From assembly GCA_902622805.1 (NCBI GenBank), contig CACNRG010000010.1, forward strand, positions 1 to 33,290: a stretch of 33,290 nucleotides of DNA, given 5' to 3'. Made by a program: the position numbers and the translations under genes. Below the pieces are notes generated by a model, which made no database searches, was not told the origin of the DNA, and saw only the letters and a program-made list of their open reading frames with translations. The stretch is from an uncultured Pelagibacteraceae bacterium (GTDB taxonomy: Bacteria > Pseudomonadota > Alphaproteobacteria > Pelagibacterales > Pelagibacteraceae). Shown here piece by piece: positions 22,921 through 31,566 of this stretch. How positions within the stretch are numbered: the first letter of the stretch is position 1; the number at the start of each line of letters is the position of its first letter.

Positions 22921-24078
22921 ATGCAAAAAATTAATGAACTTCAATTAGCTAAAGAGCTAATTAGGTTTCCATCTATCACCCCAGTTGATGCGGGTGCAAT
23001 GAAATTTTTAGAAAAAAAATTAAAAAAACTAGGTTTCAAAACTAAAATACTAGAATTTAAAGAAAAAGGTTTTCAACCTGTAAAAAATTTATATGCACGA
23101 TTAGGAACTAAAAAACCAAATTTTATGTTTGCAGGTCACGTCGATATTGTTCCTCCAGGAAATATTAAAAACTGGACAATTAATCCATTTAGACCTTCTG
23201 TTAAAAAAGGATATTTGATTGGTAGAGGCGCAAATGATATGAAAGGTTCTATTGCAGCTTTTGTTTCTGCCTTAAGCCTTTTTTTATCGAAAAATAAAAA
23301 ATTTAATGGGTCAGTTAGTTTGTTAATTACTGGAGATGAAGAAGGTGATGCAGTAAATGGAACAAAAAAAGTAGTTGAATATTTAAAAAAAAAAAAAGAA
23401 AAAATTAATTTCTGTTTAGTGGGTGAGCCGACAAATCCAAATAAATTAGGTGAGATGATAAAAATTGGTCGCAGAGGTAGTTTAACCGGCAATTTAGCTG
23501 TGTTTGGATTACAAGGACATGTAGCTTATCCTCAACGAGCAATAAATCCTTCAACAATAATTATTAAAATTTTGAAAGAATTAAAAGATATTAAATTTGA
23601 TAATGGCACAAAAAACTTTCAGCCCACAAATTTAGAAGTGACCAAAATTAATATTAATAACACTGCTGATAATATTATTCCAGCGACTGCTGAAGCAACT
23701 TTTAACATAAGATTTAATAACAAGCATTCGTCTACTTCTATTAAAAAAAAACTAAATAAAATTTTTATTAAAATTAATAATAATAATAAATCAAAATTTA
23801 AAATTAATTATAGAGTTTCTGGAGAAGCTTTTTTAACGAAACCAAACAAAACTACATTTATGATCCAAAATATTATAAAAAAAGTTACAGGAATAAAACC
23901 GAAATTATCTACTACTGGTGGAACGTCAGATTTAAGATTTATAAGAAAAATATCACCTGGATTAGAATTCGGTTTAGTGGGAAAGACTATGCATAAAATT
24001 GATGAGGCTGTATCTTTAAAAGACCTAAAGAATTTAACAAAAATTTATACAATAATTTTACAAAATTATTTTAAATGA
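22921..24078 (+). CDS. dapE: Succinyl-diaminopimelate desuccinylase
   Basis: M20-family zinc hydrolase giving LL-diaminopimelate. The 385-aa length is standard. Metal ligands and catalytic residues appear in FAGHVDIVPPG (His, Asp), GRGANDMKGSIAAF (Asp), TGDEEGDA (Glu-Glu), VGEPTN (Glu), GGTSDLRF and the C-terminal MHKIDE His. The Lys-rich stretch near residue 156 is encoded by a run of 13 A (23385-23397). It shares ATGA with the next gene. Confidence 0.95.
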   Translation: MQKINELQLAKELIRFPSITPVDAGAMKFLEKKLKKLGFKTKILEFKEKGFQPVKNLYARLGTKKPNFMFAGHVDIVPPGNIKNWTINPFRPSVKKGYLIGRGANDMKGSIAAFVSALSLFLSKNKKFNGSVSLLITGDEEGDAVNGTKKVVEYLKKKKEKINFCLVGEPTNPNKLGEMIKIGRRGSLTGNLAVFGLQGHVAYPQRAINPSTIIIKILKELKDIKFDNGTKNFQPTNLEVTKININNTADNIIPATAEATFNIRFNNKHSSTSIKKKLNKIFIKINNNNKSKFKINYRVSGEAFLTKPNKTTFMIQNIIKKVTGIKPKLSTTGGTSDLRFIRKISPGLEFGLVGKTMHKIDEAVSLKDLKNLTKIYTIILQNYFK

Positions 24079-24998
24079 AAACTGCAATCATAAATTCTGA
24101 CTCTTTTGAAAAACATAACACTGGAGATGGTCACCCTGAACAACCTAAAAGAGTAATAGCAATAAAAGAAAAATTAAAAAAAAGAAAAGACTTAATTTGG
24201 GAAAAGCCTAGTAATTTACCCGAAGACATACTGTCTATGACGCATTCAAAAGATTATATAGAAAAATTAAAAAATTCCTTTCCTCAAAAAGGTCTAAAGT
24301 TTTTAGATGGTGATACTGTTGTGTCTCCTGAAAGTAAAAAAGCAATCTTTGAAGCAGCAGGTTCAACAATAAAAGCAATAGATGGAATAGAAAATAATCA
24401 ATTTCAAAATGCATTTTGTTTAGCTAGGCCCCCAGGACATCATGCAGAAAAAGATAAAGCAATGGGATTTTGTTGCATCTCAAACGCTGGAGTTGCTACA
24501 AACTATTTAATTAGCAAATACAAATATAAAAAAATTGCCTGTGTAGATTTTGATGTTCATTGGGGTAACGGTAATTATGATGTAATGCGGAATAATAAAA
24601 ATTCATTATATATTTCTACACATCAGTATCCTTTTTATCCTGGAGGGGGGACTGACAAAGATAAAGGTGATTTTAATAATTCACTAAATATACCTCTACC
24701 AGCAGGCACAAACTCAGAACAGTACTTCAATGCATTTGATAGAGTTTTAGACAGACTAATTGAATATAAACCTGATTTTCTATTGTTCTCAGCTGGTTTT
24801 GATGCACATAAAGATGATCCATTAGCTCAATTTCAACTTAACTCAAAAGATTTCTATGAGATAACCAAAAGAACTTTGTCAGCTACTAATGAATTTACCA
24901 AAGGTAAAGTTGTTTCTATACTTGAAGGTGGATATGATTTAAATGCTTTAGCTGAAAGTGCCAATGAACACGTTAACGCACTAATAGAATTCAATTGA
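24075..24998 (+). CDS. Histone-deacetylase-family hydrolase
   Basis: 307-aa arginase/deacetylase-fold protein of the class II-like HDAC / acetoin utilisation family. Zinc and catalytic residues are all present: HPEQPKRV near the start, PPGHHAEKD with the His pair H122-H123, VDFDVHWGNGNYD with D160 and H162, SAGFDAHKDDPLAQF with D243, and LEGGYDLNAL with Y287. It should be able to remove acyl groups from lysine or polyamines; the substrate is unknown. The start overlaps the dapE stop (ATGA), and a SET-domain methyltransferase gene follows 30 bases later. Confidence 0.92.
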   Translation: MKTAIINSDSFEKHNTGDGHPEQPKRVIAIKEKLKKRKDLIWEKPSNLPEDILSMTHSKDYIEKLKNSFPQKGLKFLDGDTVVSPESKKAIFEAAGSTIKAIDGIENNQFQNAFCLARPPGHHAEKDKAMGFCCISNAGVATNYLISKYKYKKIACVDFDVHWGNGNYDVMRNNKNSLYISTHQYPFYPGGGTDKDKGDFNNSLNIPLPAGTNSEQYFNAFDRVLDRLIEYKPDFLLFSAGFDAHKDDPLAQFQLNSKDFYEITKRTLSATNEFTKGKVVSILEGGYDLNALAESANEHVNALIEFN

Positions 24999-25028
24999 TA
25001 AGTATATAGTTCATTGTAAATCCATTCT

Positions 25029-25520
25029 ATGAAGTTATATAAAATAAAAAAATCCTCTATTGATAAAGAAGGTAGGGGGCTTTATGCAACTCGTGATATC
25101 AAAGAAGGAACTAAAATAATAGATTACGTAGGTAAACTTATTACTAAGAAACAAACTGAAGAGTCTGATAAATACGATAATGGAAAACCAATTTACTTAT
25201 TCACAATTAACAAAAAATATGACCTTGATGGAGACTTTCCATGGAATACTGCAGGTTTGATTAATCATTCATGTGATAATAATTGTGATTATGATGGCAA
25301 AGGACTAAAAATTTGGGTTAAAGCAATAAAAGATATTAAAAAAGGAGAGGAATTTACTTGCGATTATGGTTTTGGTTTTGATAAAGATTACAAACAATTT
25401 CCTTGTAAATGTAAATCTAAAATCTGTTGTGGTTATATTGTTAGAGCAGAATCTAGATGGCGAATTAATAAGAAATTTGCAATGAGCAATAAAAAAAAAT
25501 TAATAAATAATTCTCGCTAA
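25029..25520 (+). CDS. SET-domain protein-lysine methyltransferase
   Basis: 163-aa protein that is little more than a SET domain. GRGLYATRDIKEGTKI (15-30) is the SET-N strand pair, AGLINHSCDNNCDY (75-88) holds the N-H-S-C of the SAM-binding knot, and GEEFTCDYGFG (106-116) carries the catalytic Tyr (Y113); the residue two before it is Cys where family members have Phe or Tyr. A post-SET zinc cluster follows as CKCKSKICCGY (C126, C128, C133/C134). It would methylate lysine in some protein; no target can be named. It follows the deacetylase gene on the same strand and overlaps convergent truA by 21 bases. Confidence 0.9.
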   Translation: MKLYKIKKSSIDKEGRGLYATRDIKEGTKIIDYVGKLITKKQTEESDKYDNGKPIYLFTINKKYDLDGDFPWNTAGLINHSCDNNCDYDGKGLKIWVKAIKDIKKGEEFTCDYGFGFDKDYKQFPCKCKSKICCGYIVRAESRWRINKKFAMSNKKKLINNSR

Positions 25521-26240
25521 ATAAAGACCCTCTGGAGGTGCCGGGGGTGCACATAAAATTCTTTTTTTTGAAGTCATTACGCTTGTAAACTTTTTTAAAG
25601 TCCACTTCTTTTCACCTACGCATTTTAAACAACCTACCATTGAGCGAACTTGTTGTTGTAAGAAAGATTGAGATTGAAATTCTATTTCAATTTTAGAATT
25701 TCTAGATTTTATTTTAACAGATTTCATAGTCTTAATTGGACTTTTAGCTCTGCAGCTTGAGGCTCTGAAAGTAGAAAAATCTTTTGTGCCAACTAATTTT
25801 TTTGCCGCTTTTTTCATAATTTTTAAATCTAACTGATTTATAACATGCCACCCTCTATTTTTATCTAATACTGGTCTGCTCAAACGATTAATAATGACAT
25901 ACTTATATATTCTATTTTTTGCAGAAAACCTCGAATGGAAATTCTGATTTTTTTTTTTTATTTTAATAATAGTAACCAAATCTTTATTTAAAAAATAATT
26001 CATAGATTTTAAAAATTTATCATAATTTATAATTCTCTTTTTACACTCAAAATGAGCTGATTGCTCTAACGCATGAACACCTGTATCAGTTCTTCCAGAC
26101 CCAAATAAAATAATTTTTTCTTTTAAAATTTTAGAAATTTTTTCTTGAATAAGGCCCTGAATGGTTTTTCCTTTTTTTTGAACTTGCCATCCTCTAAAAT
26201 TTGTGCCTACGTATTCTATCAGCAACTGGTACCTAATCAT
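25500..26240 (-). CDS. truA: tRNA pseudouridine(38-40) synthase
   Basis: Modifies uridines 38-40 in the anticodon arm. The 246-aa length is normal. It shows YVGTNFRGWQVQKKGKTIQG, GSGRTDTGVHALEQSAHF (with the catalytic Asp), KNRIYKYVIINR and QQVRSMVGCL, all family signatures. It follows fmt without a gap (fmt stop 26241, truA start 26240), as in the common def-fmt-truA order, and its 3' end overlaps the SET gene. Confidence 0.95.
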   Translation of the reverse strand: MIRYQLLIEYVGTNFRGWQVQKKGKTIQGLIQEKISKILKEKIILFGSGRTDTGVHALEQSAHFECKKRIINYDKFLKSMNYFLNKDLVTIIKIKKKNQNFHSRFSAKNRIYKYVIINRLSRPVLDKNRGWHVINQLDLKIMKKAAKKLVGTKDFSTFRASSCRAKSPIKTMKSVKIKSRNSKIEIEFQSQSFLQQQVRSMVGCLKCVGEKKWTLKKFTSVMTSKKRILCAPPAPPEGLYLARIIY

Positions 26241-27164
26241 TTAAATAACTACCCCTTGTTTTATCTGTGATCCAAGCATAAATTCACTTATATTCTGAGG
26301 TTTTTTTCCCTGTCTTTGTATTTCTTTAATTTTAATTGTTTTTTTATCACCACAAGCAACTTCTAAATAATCTGAAACTACCTCACCAGGTTTCCCATTT
26401 CCATTTCCAACTTCTGCTTTTAATATTTTATATCTTTCACCTTTGTATATAAAAAAAGCTCCTGGCACAGGATATAAACCATTTATCTTTCCAATAATAA
26501 TTTTTGCGTCATCATTCCAATTAATTTCACCCTCTGCTTTTTGAATTTTAGGTGCGTAAGTTGCTTTTGAATGATCTTGTTTAATAAAATTTGCTTTATC
26601 TTCCAATATGTCGTCAATATTATCTAATATTTTTTCAGCTGCCATTAAAGACAATTTATCAGCAACATCACTTGCGTTTAAATTATTTGTTAAATCCATT
26701 TTATAAGTATTACACACTGGACCTGTATCTAATTTTTCAGCTATTTTCATAACACTAATACCTATCTCTTTATCAAGATTCATTATAGATCTTTGTATAG
26801 GTGCTGCTCCTCTCCATTTTGGTAGTAAAGAAGCATGAATATTTATGAATCCTTTTTTTGATAAATTTAAAAATTCATTTGGGATGATTTGACCATAAGC
26901 AACTACAACAACTAGATCAGCTTCTATACCTTTAAAATATTCAAACTCGTTCTTATTATCTTTTAAATTATTTGGCGTTCTAAATTCTAAATTTAAAGTT
27001 TCAGCAATACCTTGAACAGGAGATTTATTTATTTTTTGTCCTCTTTGAGATTTTTGGGGAGGTTGAGTGTAAACATGTGAAATTGGATATCCATTTTGAT
27101 ATAACGATTTTAAAATAGGCACTGCAAACATTGGCGTACCCATAAAGATAATTTTTTTTGCCAT
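26241..27164 (-). CDS. fmt: Methionyl-tRNA formyltransferase
   Basis: Formylates initiator Met-tRNA using 10-formyl-THF. The 307-aa protein has FMGTPMFAVPIL, VVAYGQIIP, INIHASLLPKWRGAAPIQRS (catalytic Asn-His, SLLP folate loop) and AEKLDTGPV (catalytic Asp), then the C-terminal OB domain. It lies between def and truA with a one-base gap from def, so formylation and deformylation enzymes are made together. Confidence 0.96.
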   Translation of the reverse strand: MAKKIIFMGTPMFAVPILKSLYQNGYPISHVYTQPPQKSQRGQKINKSPVQGIAETLNLEFRTPNNLKDNKNEFEYFKGIEADLVVVVAYGQIIPNEFLNLSKKGFINIHASLLPKWRGAAPIQRSIMNLDKEIGISVMKIAEKLDTGPVCNTYKMDLTNNLNASDVADKLSLMAAEKILDNIDDILEDKANFIKQDHSKATYAPKIQKAEGEINWNDDAKIIIGKINGLYPVPGAFFIYKGERYKILKAEVGNGNGKPGEVVSDYLEVACGDKKTIKIKEIQRQGKKPQNISEFMLGSQIKQGVVI

Positions 27165-27165
27165 T

Positions 27166-27690
27166 TTAAACTATTATTCTATCTGGATTTTTTTTAATTT
27201 TTGAAATTTTTTTAATAATCATATCTTTTTTTAACTTTGACAAATGATCTATTATAAGCTTTCCATCTAAATGATTTATTTCATGTTGAAGACAAGTTGA
27301 TAAAAGACCATCAAATTCTTGGGTTTTAATTTTTCCGTTAATATCCACATACTCAACTCTACAGATTTTCGGCCTTTCGATTTCAATAAAAGTATCTGGA
27401 ATAGATAAACACCCCTCCTCATATACTGACATTTCATCACTAACTTTTTTTATAATAGGATTTACAAAACAAATTGGTTTTTTTTCCTCATCTTTTGATG
27501 AAACATCAACAACGACAACTCTTTTTAATATACCTACTTGTACAGCCGCAAGACCGATTCCTTTTGAGGCATACATAGTTTCGAATAAGTCATTAATTAA
27601 TTTTTTTTCATTTACTCCAACATTTTCTATGGGTGCTGAAATTTTTTTTAATATCTTATCTGGTACCGTGATTATCTCCCTTATGCTCAT
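27166..27690 (-). CDS. def: Peptide deformylase
   Basis: Removes the formyl group from nascent proteins. The 174-aa metalloenzyme shows the three family motifs: GIGLAAVQVG (motif 1), EEGCLSIPD (motif 2, metal Cys) and LQHEINHLDGKL (motif 3, metal His pair and catalytic Glu). The N-terminal REIITVPDKILKKIS is also typical. It is 23 bases after the 590-aa exported protein gene and starts the def-fmt-truA run. Confidence 0.96.
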   Translation of the reverse strand: MSIREIITVPDKILKKISAPIENVGVNEKKLINDLFETMYASKGIGLAAVQVGILKRVVVVDVSSKDEEKKPICFVNPIIKKVSDEMSVYEEGCLSIPDTFIEIERPKICRVEYVDINGKIKTQEFDGLLSTCLQHEINHLDGKLIIDHLSKLKKDMIIKKISKIKKNPDRIIV

Positions 27691-27713
27691 GATTTAAATA
27701 GATAAACTAATTT

Positions 27714-29486
27714 CTAAACTTTTAAAGGTAGAACTTTTAATAAAATCTTATTTCTAATGAAATCAATATCTAGCTGATTTAATGCGCTAATAATAAAATA
27801 TAATGTATCTTCATCTAAAGCCTCGAGGTTGTCTTGTCCGATTACCTCAATTATTCTTAAAAGCACTGAGCCAACTTCATTATTATTAATCATCACTTGA
27901 ATATCAGTAGGCATCTCGGACTCATTAATTTCATACAGGTTAGTATATTTTTTTGAAATTTCAATTCCATCAGATTTGATCGACTCCAAAAAAATTACAT
28001 CTTTTTTAGATAAAAAATATTTTTTATTTTTTTTTATTTTTTTTAAAAAATTATTCAAATCTTTTTCAATTTTAGATTTTGCATAATCTCCATTAAAATA
28101 GTTGACCAGCCTAGATTGATGCAAAATATCTTTATTAAATTTTATATCATTAAATTCTTCACTTTCTCCTTTCAAATATTTTGAATAAAATGTGGTAAAA
28201 TTAGATGGTACATCTTCTGGTTTGATATCTTCTAAGAATTCTGTTAATTGAATATCAAACGCATTTGAATATCCATCTTCTATAAATAAATCCTTTAAAA
28301 GTTTGATTAATTCAAATTTTTTATTCAAATTAGATTCAAGTAAAATTCTTTGGTAGATTAGCGCTCTTGCTTGAATATTTGATACTGATTTATAAGAGTC
28401 TAACGCATTTAAAAGTTGGTTTATATTAAATTGAAATCTTTTATATAATGAAAACAAATCTTTCTCTGAATAATTTTTTTCATGTGTTGCTTGTTCAATT
28501 AAAGAAATTTTTTCCTCTTCTACAACATCAATATCCTCTATATCATACAATAAATTTGATGCAGATAAGTATTTCCAAATTTTAGGATTAGTATTCTTAT
28601 TTGGCTCAAAAACAAAATCTGGATTAGTTCTGTGTGCAAGATGAAAATCTAAGATTGAGTCCTCAGAGATTGTCAAATCAGCCTCTTTAGTATATCCAAA
28701 TAGGTAATTTAATTTTTTTATGAAATAATCATCCTTAAACCCCAACTCTTTCTTTAGATCTAAAATTAATTGTGCCTCTTCATTTCTTCCAGAGTTTATT
28801 AAACAGTAAAGATTAAATTTTGATAGATACTCATCATTAATTACTCCTGAATTTTGTAAAAAAATTTCACAAGCTTTTTCAATATTTGATTCTGATAAAT
28901 ATTTATCAACTAGATATCTGCCTAACTCTGGATGTATGTTTAAAATTTGATTTTTTATTAAATATTCTTCAATTAATTCTCTATCTTCATTTTTGATAAG
29001 CCAATTTGATTTAATCTCTAAAAATTCATCCTCAGTAATATTTTCTTCGGGATTATAAGAATTTGTTAATAAAACAATATTCATTAACTCTGCTGCATCT
29101 TTAGAAAGTTTTTTTTTAGCCAGATTTGAAAAAAGATATTTTAGCTGATCCCCGTTTGAATTGGACCATAAATCTATTTTAAGATCATAATCTTCAGGAT
29201 CATAAAGGCCTATTATTTTTATCTCTTGTGAGTTTAAAGACGAAGTTACTTCAACTTTTTCAAATTCTTTATTAGTTTGTTTTTCAAAAATACTTGATTT
29301 GGAAGTTTTTTCATTACTATTTTCTAAACTAATTTGATTATCGTTTGATTGAGTTTCTTCAGTATTGTTTTTATCGATATTCCATATATCGATTGGCTCA
29401 TCTTCGGCTAAGGCATTAACAGAAATCAAAAAAATAATTATTAGAATTGATAAATAATTATTATTTAACAATTTTAAAATTCTCAT
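27714..29486 (-). CDS. Exported alpha-helical protein of unknown function, 590 aa
   Basis: I do not recognise the family. The N-terminus is a clear Sec signal (basic MRILK, hydrophobic core about 11-24, NALA before the acidic mature start). Residues 28 to about 85 are Asn/Ser/Glu-rich and low in complexity, probably unstructured; from about 90 to the end the sequence looks all-helical with repeated pairs of amphipathic helices, like TPR or other alpha-solenoid proteins. No catalytic motif or further membrane helix is seen. Its start lies 26 bases inside the preceding 59-aa membrane protein gene, so the two are coupled. Both precede def-fmt-truA. A periplasmic scaffold working with the small membrane protein is a reasonable guess only. 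Confidence 0.7.
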   Translation of the reverse strand: MRILKLLNNNYLSILIIIFLISVNALAEDEPIDIWNIDKNNTEETQSNDNQISLENSNEKTSKSSIFEKQTNKEFEKVEVTSSLNSQEIKIIGLYDPEDYDLKIDLWSNSNGDQLKYLFSNLAKKKLSKDAAELMNIVLLTNSYNPEENITEDEFLEIKSNWLIKNEDRELIEEYLIKNQILNIHPELGRYLVDKYLSESNIEKACEIFLQNSGVINDEYLSKFNLYCLINSGRNEEAQLILDLKKELGFKDDYFIKKLNYLFGYTKEADLTISEDSILDFHLAHRTNPDFVFEPNKNTNPKIWKYLSASNLLYDIEDIDVVEEEKISLIEQATHEKNYSEKDLFSLYKRFQFNINQLLNALDSYKSVSNIQARALIYQRILLESNLNKKFELIKLLKDLFIEDGYSNAFDIQLTEFLEDIKPEDVPSNFTTFYSKYLKGESEEFNDIKFNKDILHQSRLVNYFNGDYAKSKIEKDLNNFLKKIKKNKKYFLSKKDVIFLESIKSDGIEISKKYTNLYEINESEMPTDIQVMINNNEVGSVLLRIIEVIGQDNLEALDEDTLYFIISALNQLDIDFIRNKILLKVLPLKV

Positions 29487-29640
29487 TAGGGATAATTTTT
29501 TCTATTTCTTTTTTTGGCTCTGGAAAGTCTACTTTACTTAAAATAAAAATTGCTCCAAACAATAAAATTAAAATTAAGCCTAACTTTATAATTAATCTAA
29601 AGGCTCTCTTGCTTGAACTTGTATTTCTAGTAAATTGCAT
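29461..29640 (-). CDS. Single-span membrane protein, 59 aa
   Basis: ATG at 29640-29638, TAA at 29463-29461. The protein has a basic N-terminus with SSSKRAFR, one membrane helix (about residues 17-34, rich in Leu/Ile), and a periplasmic tail DFPEPKKEIEKIIPNENF, so N-in/C-out by the positive-inside rule. Its 3' end overlaps the start of the exported 590-aa gene by 26 bases in another frame. It is divergent from aroK across 57 bases. I recall similar short F-P-x-P-K-K-x-I-E-K proteins upstream of aroK in other alphaproteobacteria, which cannot be checked here. Confidence 0.7.
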   Translation of the reverse strand: MQFTRNTSSSKRAFRLIIKLGLILILLFGAIFILSKVDFPEPKKEIEKIIPNENFKIVK

Positions 29641-29697
29641 ATAACGTTGGTTAAAATCAAATTAAGACATAATTGTGTTTTTTCAATACAGAAATTT

Positions 29698-30210
29698 ATG
29701 AATTCAAAAGAAAATTTAGTTTTTTTAGGAATGATGGGATCGGGTAAGTCATCAATTGGCTTATTAGTATCAAAAAAACTAAATATTAATTTTATTGATG
29801 TAGATGAGGAAATTGAAAAAAAAATTGGTTTAAAAATTTCAGAAATATTTGAAAACCAAGGAGAGAAATATTTTAGAGAAATTGAGGAGATTGAAACACT
29901 AAAATTATTAAAAAGTAAAAAAACAGTAATTTCACTTGGAGGTGGCGCCTTCTTAAATAATAAGATTAAAAAAGAGGTCCTCGATAATCATATTTCATTT
30001 TGGCTTAACTGGGATATTAAAACATTGGTCAATAGGATTAAAGGTAATAAAAAAAGACCTATTGTACATAAATCTTCTAAGACTGAAATCGAGGAATTAA
30101 TTAAAAATCGATCTATGATTTACTCAAAAGCTATGTATAAAATTAATTGTGAAAAGCTCACGCAAAATGAGATAGCTAAAAAAGTAATAAAAATTTATGA
30201 AGCCCATTAA
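29698..30210 (+). CDS. aroK: Shikimate kinase
   Basis: Phosphorylates shikimate at C3 in the chorismate pathway, feeding Trp, Tyr, Phe and folate. A 170-aa P-loop kinase from the ATG at 29698: FLGMMGSGKSSIG (Walker A), FIDVDEEIE (shikimate-binding D-x-D), YFREIEEIE (R of F-R-x-x-E), SLGGGAF (the GGG motif) and KRPIV in the lid. A longer frame from a TTG at 29635 adds 21 residues with no family likeness and is not used. It overlaps aroB by 14 bases. Confidence 0.93.
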   Translation: MNSKENLVFLGMMGSGKSSIGLLVSKKLNINFIDVDEEIEKKIGLKISEIFENQGEKYFREIEEIETLKLLKSKKTVISLGGGAFLNNKIKKEVLDNHISFWLNWDIKTLVNRIKGNKKRPIVHKSSKTEIEELIKNRSMIYSKAMYKINCEKLTQNEIAKKVIKIYEAH

Positions 30211-31300
30211 ATTAAAGATAAGAACAAAAACAGAAAGTTATCCAGTAATAATTGGTTCAAGTTTAGTCAATAATTTAAATTTTTACTTAAATAAAAATTC
30301 AATTATTTTTAATCAATGCCTTCTGATTATTGATAATAATGTTCCAAATAAAATAATTTCAAAAATTACAAAATCTTTAAAAAAAAAAATTTTTAAATTT
30401 AAGTTTAATGCTAGTGAAAAAAATAAAAACTTAAGTTACGTAAATAAAATTTTACAAGTTTTACTTAATAAGAATTTTTCAAGACAGGATTGTGTAATTA
30501 CGATAGGAGGAGGTATTACTGGTGATGTTGGAGGTTTTGCAGCAAGTTTACACAAAAGAGGTCTTAACTTCGTCAACATCCCAACGACTTTATTGTCTCA
30601 AGTTGACTCCTCTATTGGTGGTAAAACCGGAGTGAATACAAAAGAGGGAAAAAATCTTATAGGAAGTTTTTATCAACCAAAAATTGTTATAATCGATACA
30701 GAATTTTTAAAATCACTACCTAAAAGAGAGATAACTTGTGGTTATGGAGAAATTTTCAAACATTCATTAATTTTAAACAAAAAATTTTTTAAATATCTGA
30801 ATGCTAACTTTTCAAAAATTTTGAATTTAAAAAGTCCGTACATTGAAAAGGCTATATATGAAAGTTGCAAAATCAAAAAGGCTATAATTGAAAAAGACGA
30901 AAAAGAAAAAAATCTTAGAAAAATATTAAATTTTGGTCATACATTTGCTCATGCCTTTGAAGCAACACTTGGATACTCAAAAAAACTAAATCATGGTGAA
31001 GCGGTGGTCCTTGGAGTCGTCACAGCACTTAGATTTAGTCTTAATACAAAAATAATTTCTTTGAAAGATTTTAAATCAATATTAAGGCATGTATTCAATG
31101 CCAAACTACCATCAGATATAAAAAATTATTTTTCAAAAAAAGATTTAAATAAAATTTTAAAATTTATGTTAAAAGATAAAAAAAATGTTTCAAAAAAAAT
31201 TAACTTAATACTACTCAAAAAAATTGGTTTAGCTGAAATAAATAATGAATACAGTGATCTAAAAATTAGAGATTTTCTGAAAAAGGAACTAATCAATTAA
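30197..31300 (+). CDS. aroB: 3-dehydroquinate synthase
   Basis: Second step of the shikimate pathway, NAD- and metal-dependent. The 367-aa protein has GGGITGDVGGFAASLHKRG (NAD site), VNIPTTLLSQVDSSIGGKTG, NLIGSFYQP, CGYGEIFKHSLI (metal Glu), LNFGHTFAHAFEA and NHGEAVVLGVV (metal His pair). All key motifs are intact. aroK-aroB is the usual pair; the 3' end overlaps convergent bolA by 12 bases. Confidence 0.95.
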   Translation: MKPIKLKIRTKTESYPVIIGSSLVNNLNFYLNKNSIIFNQCLLIIDNNVPNKIISKITKSLKKKIFKFKFNASEKNKNLSYVNKILQVLLNKNFSRQDCVITIGGGITGDVGGFAASLHKRGLNFVNIPTTLLSQVDSSIGGKTGVNTKEGKNLIGSFYQPKIVIIDTEFLKSLPKREITCGYGEIFKHSLILNKKFFKYLNANFSKILNLKSPYIEKAIYESCKIKKAIIEKDEKEKNLRKILNFGHTFAHAFEATLGYSKKLNHGEAVVLGVVTALRFSLNTKIISLKDFKSILRHVFNAKLPSDIKNYFSKKDLNKILKFMLKDKKNVSKKINLILLKKIGLAEINNEYSDLKIRDFLKKELIN

Positions 31301-31549
31301 AATTTGTAAAGAATGAATGTACTCCTTCATTTCTTGATCTAAAGCTTTATAAATTTTTTTATTACTTTCAATCTTATTAAGATTTTTTAATTCTTTTGAC
31401 TTAATTATAAGTTTTAAATGAAACATCCCCTCTTGGTGTCCAGTATGATTTTTGTGTAAAAAAGATTTATCTTGAATATCGATTTTTTCAATTACAATTT
31501 CATTAATTAATTTTTTTTTTACGATTGCAATTAAATCATTTATATTCAT
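31289..31549 (-). CDS. bolA: BolA-family protein
   Basis: 86-aa KH-like small protein. It shows IDIQDKSFLHKNHTGHQEGM with the family H-x-x-H region, FHLKLIIKSKELKNLN, and the terminal helix ALDQEMKEYIHSLQILI, close to the BolA A-L-x-x-x-I-H-A-L pattern. Members bind monothiol glutaredoxins and Fe-S clusters or act on stress regulation; which applies here is unknown. It lies with aroK-aroB and the DnaJ-cobS-cobT genes as in many alphaproteobacteria. Only 17 bases separate its start from the divergent J-domain gene. Confidence 0.88.
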   Translation of the reverse strand: MNINDLIAIVKKKLINEIVIEKIDIQDKSFLHKNHTGHQEGMFHLKLIIKSKELKNLNKIESNKKIYKALDQEMKEYIHSLQILID

Positions 31550-31566
31550 ATATTGTTTACTATATC

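Noticed and set aside
29447-29644. Plus-strand ORF of 65 codons with a hydrophobic middle
   Set aside because: It is the antisense of the 59-aa membrane protein and of the signal-peptide region of the exported protein, which have better context and coupling.
29635-29697. Upstream TTG start for aroK
   Set aside because: Shikimate kinase similarity begins at the ATG at 29698; the additional 21 residues would occupy the divergent promoter region.
31525-31566. Upstream TTG start for the J-domain gene
   Set aside because: Lies inside bolA on the other strand and adds residues without family likeness; the ATG at 31567 directly precedes the Cys-containing N-terminus.
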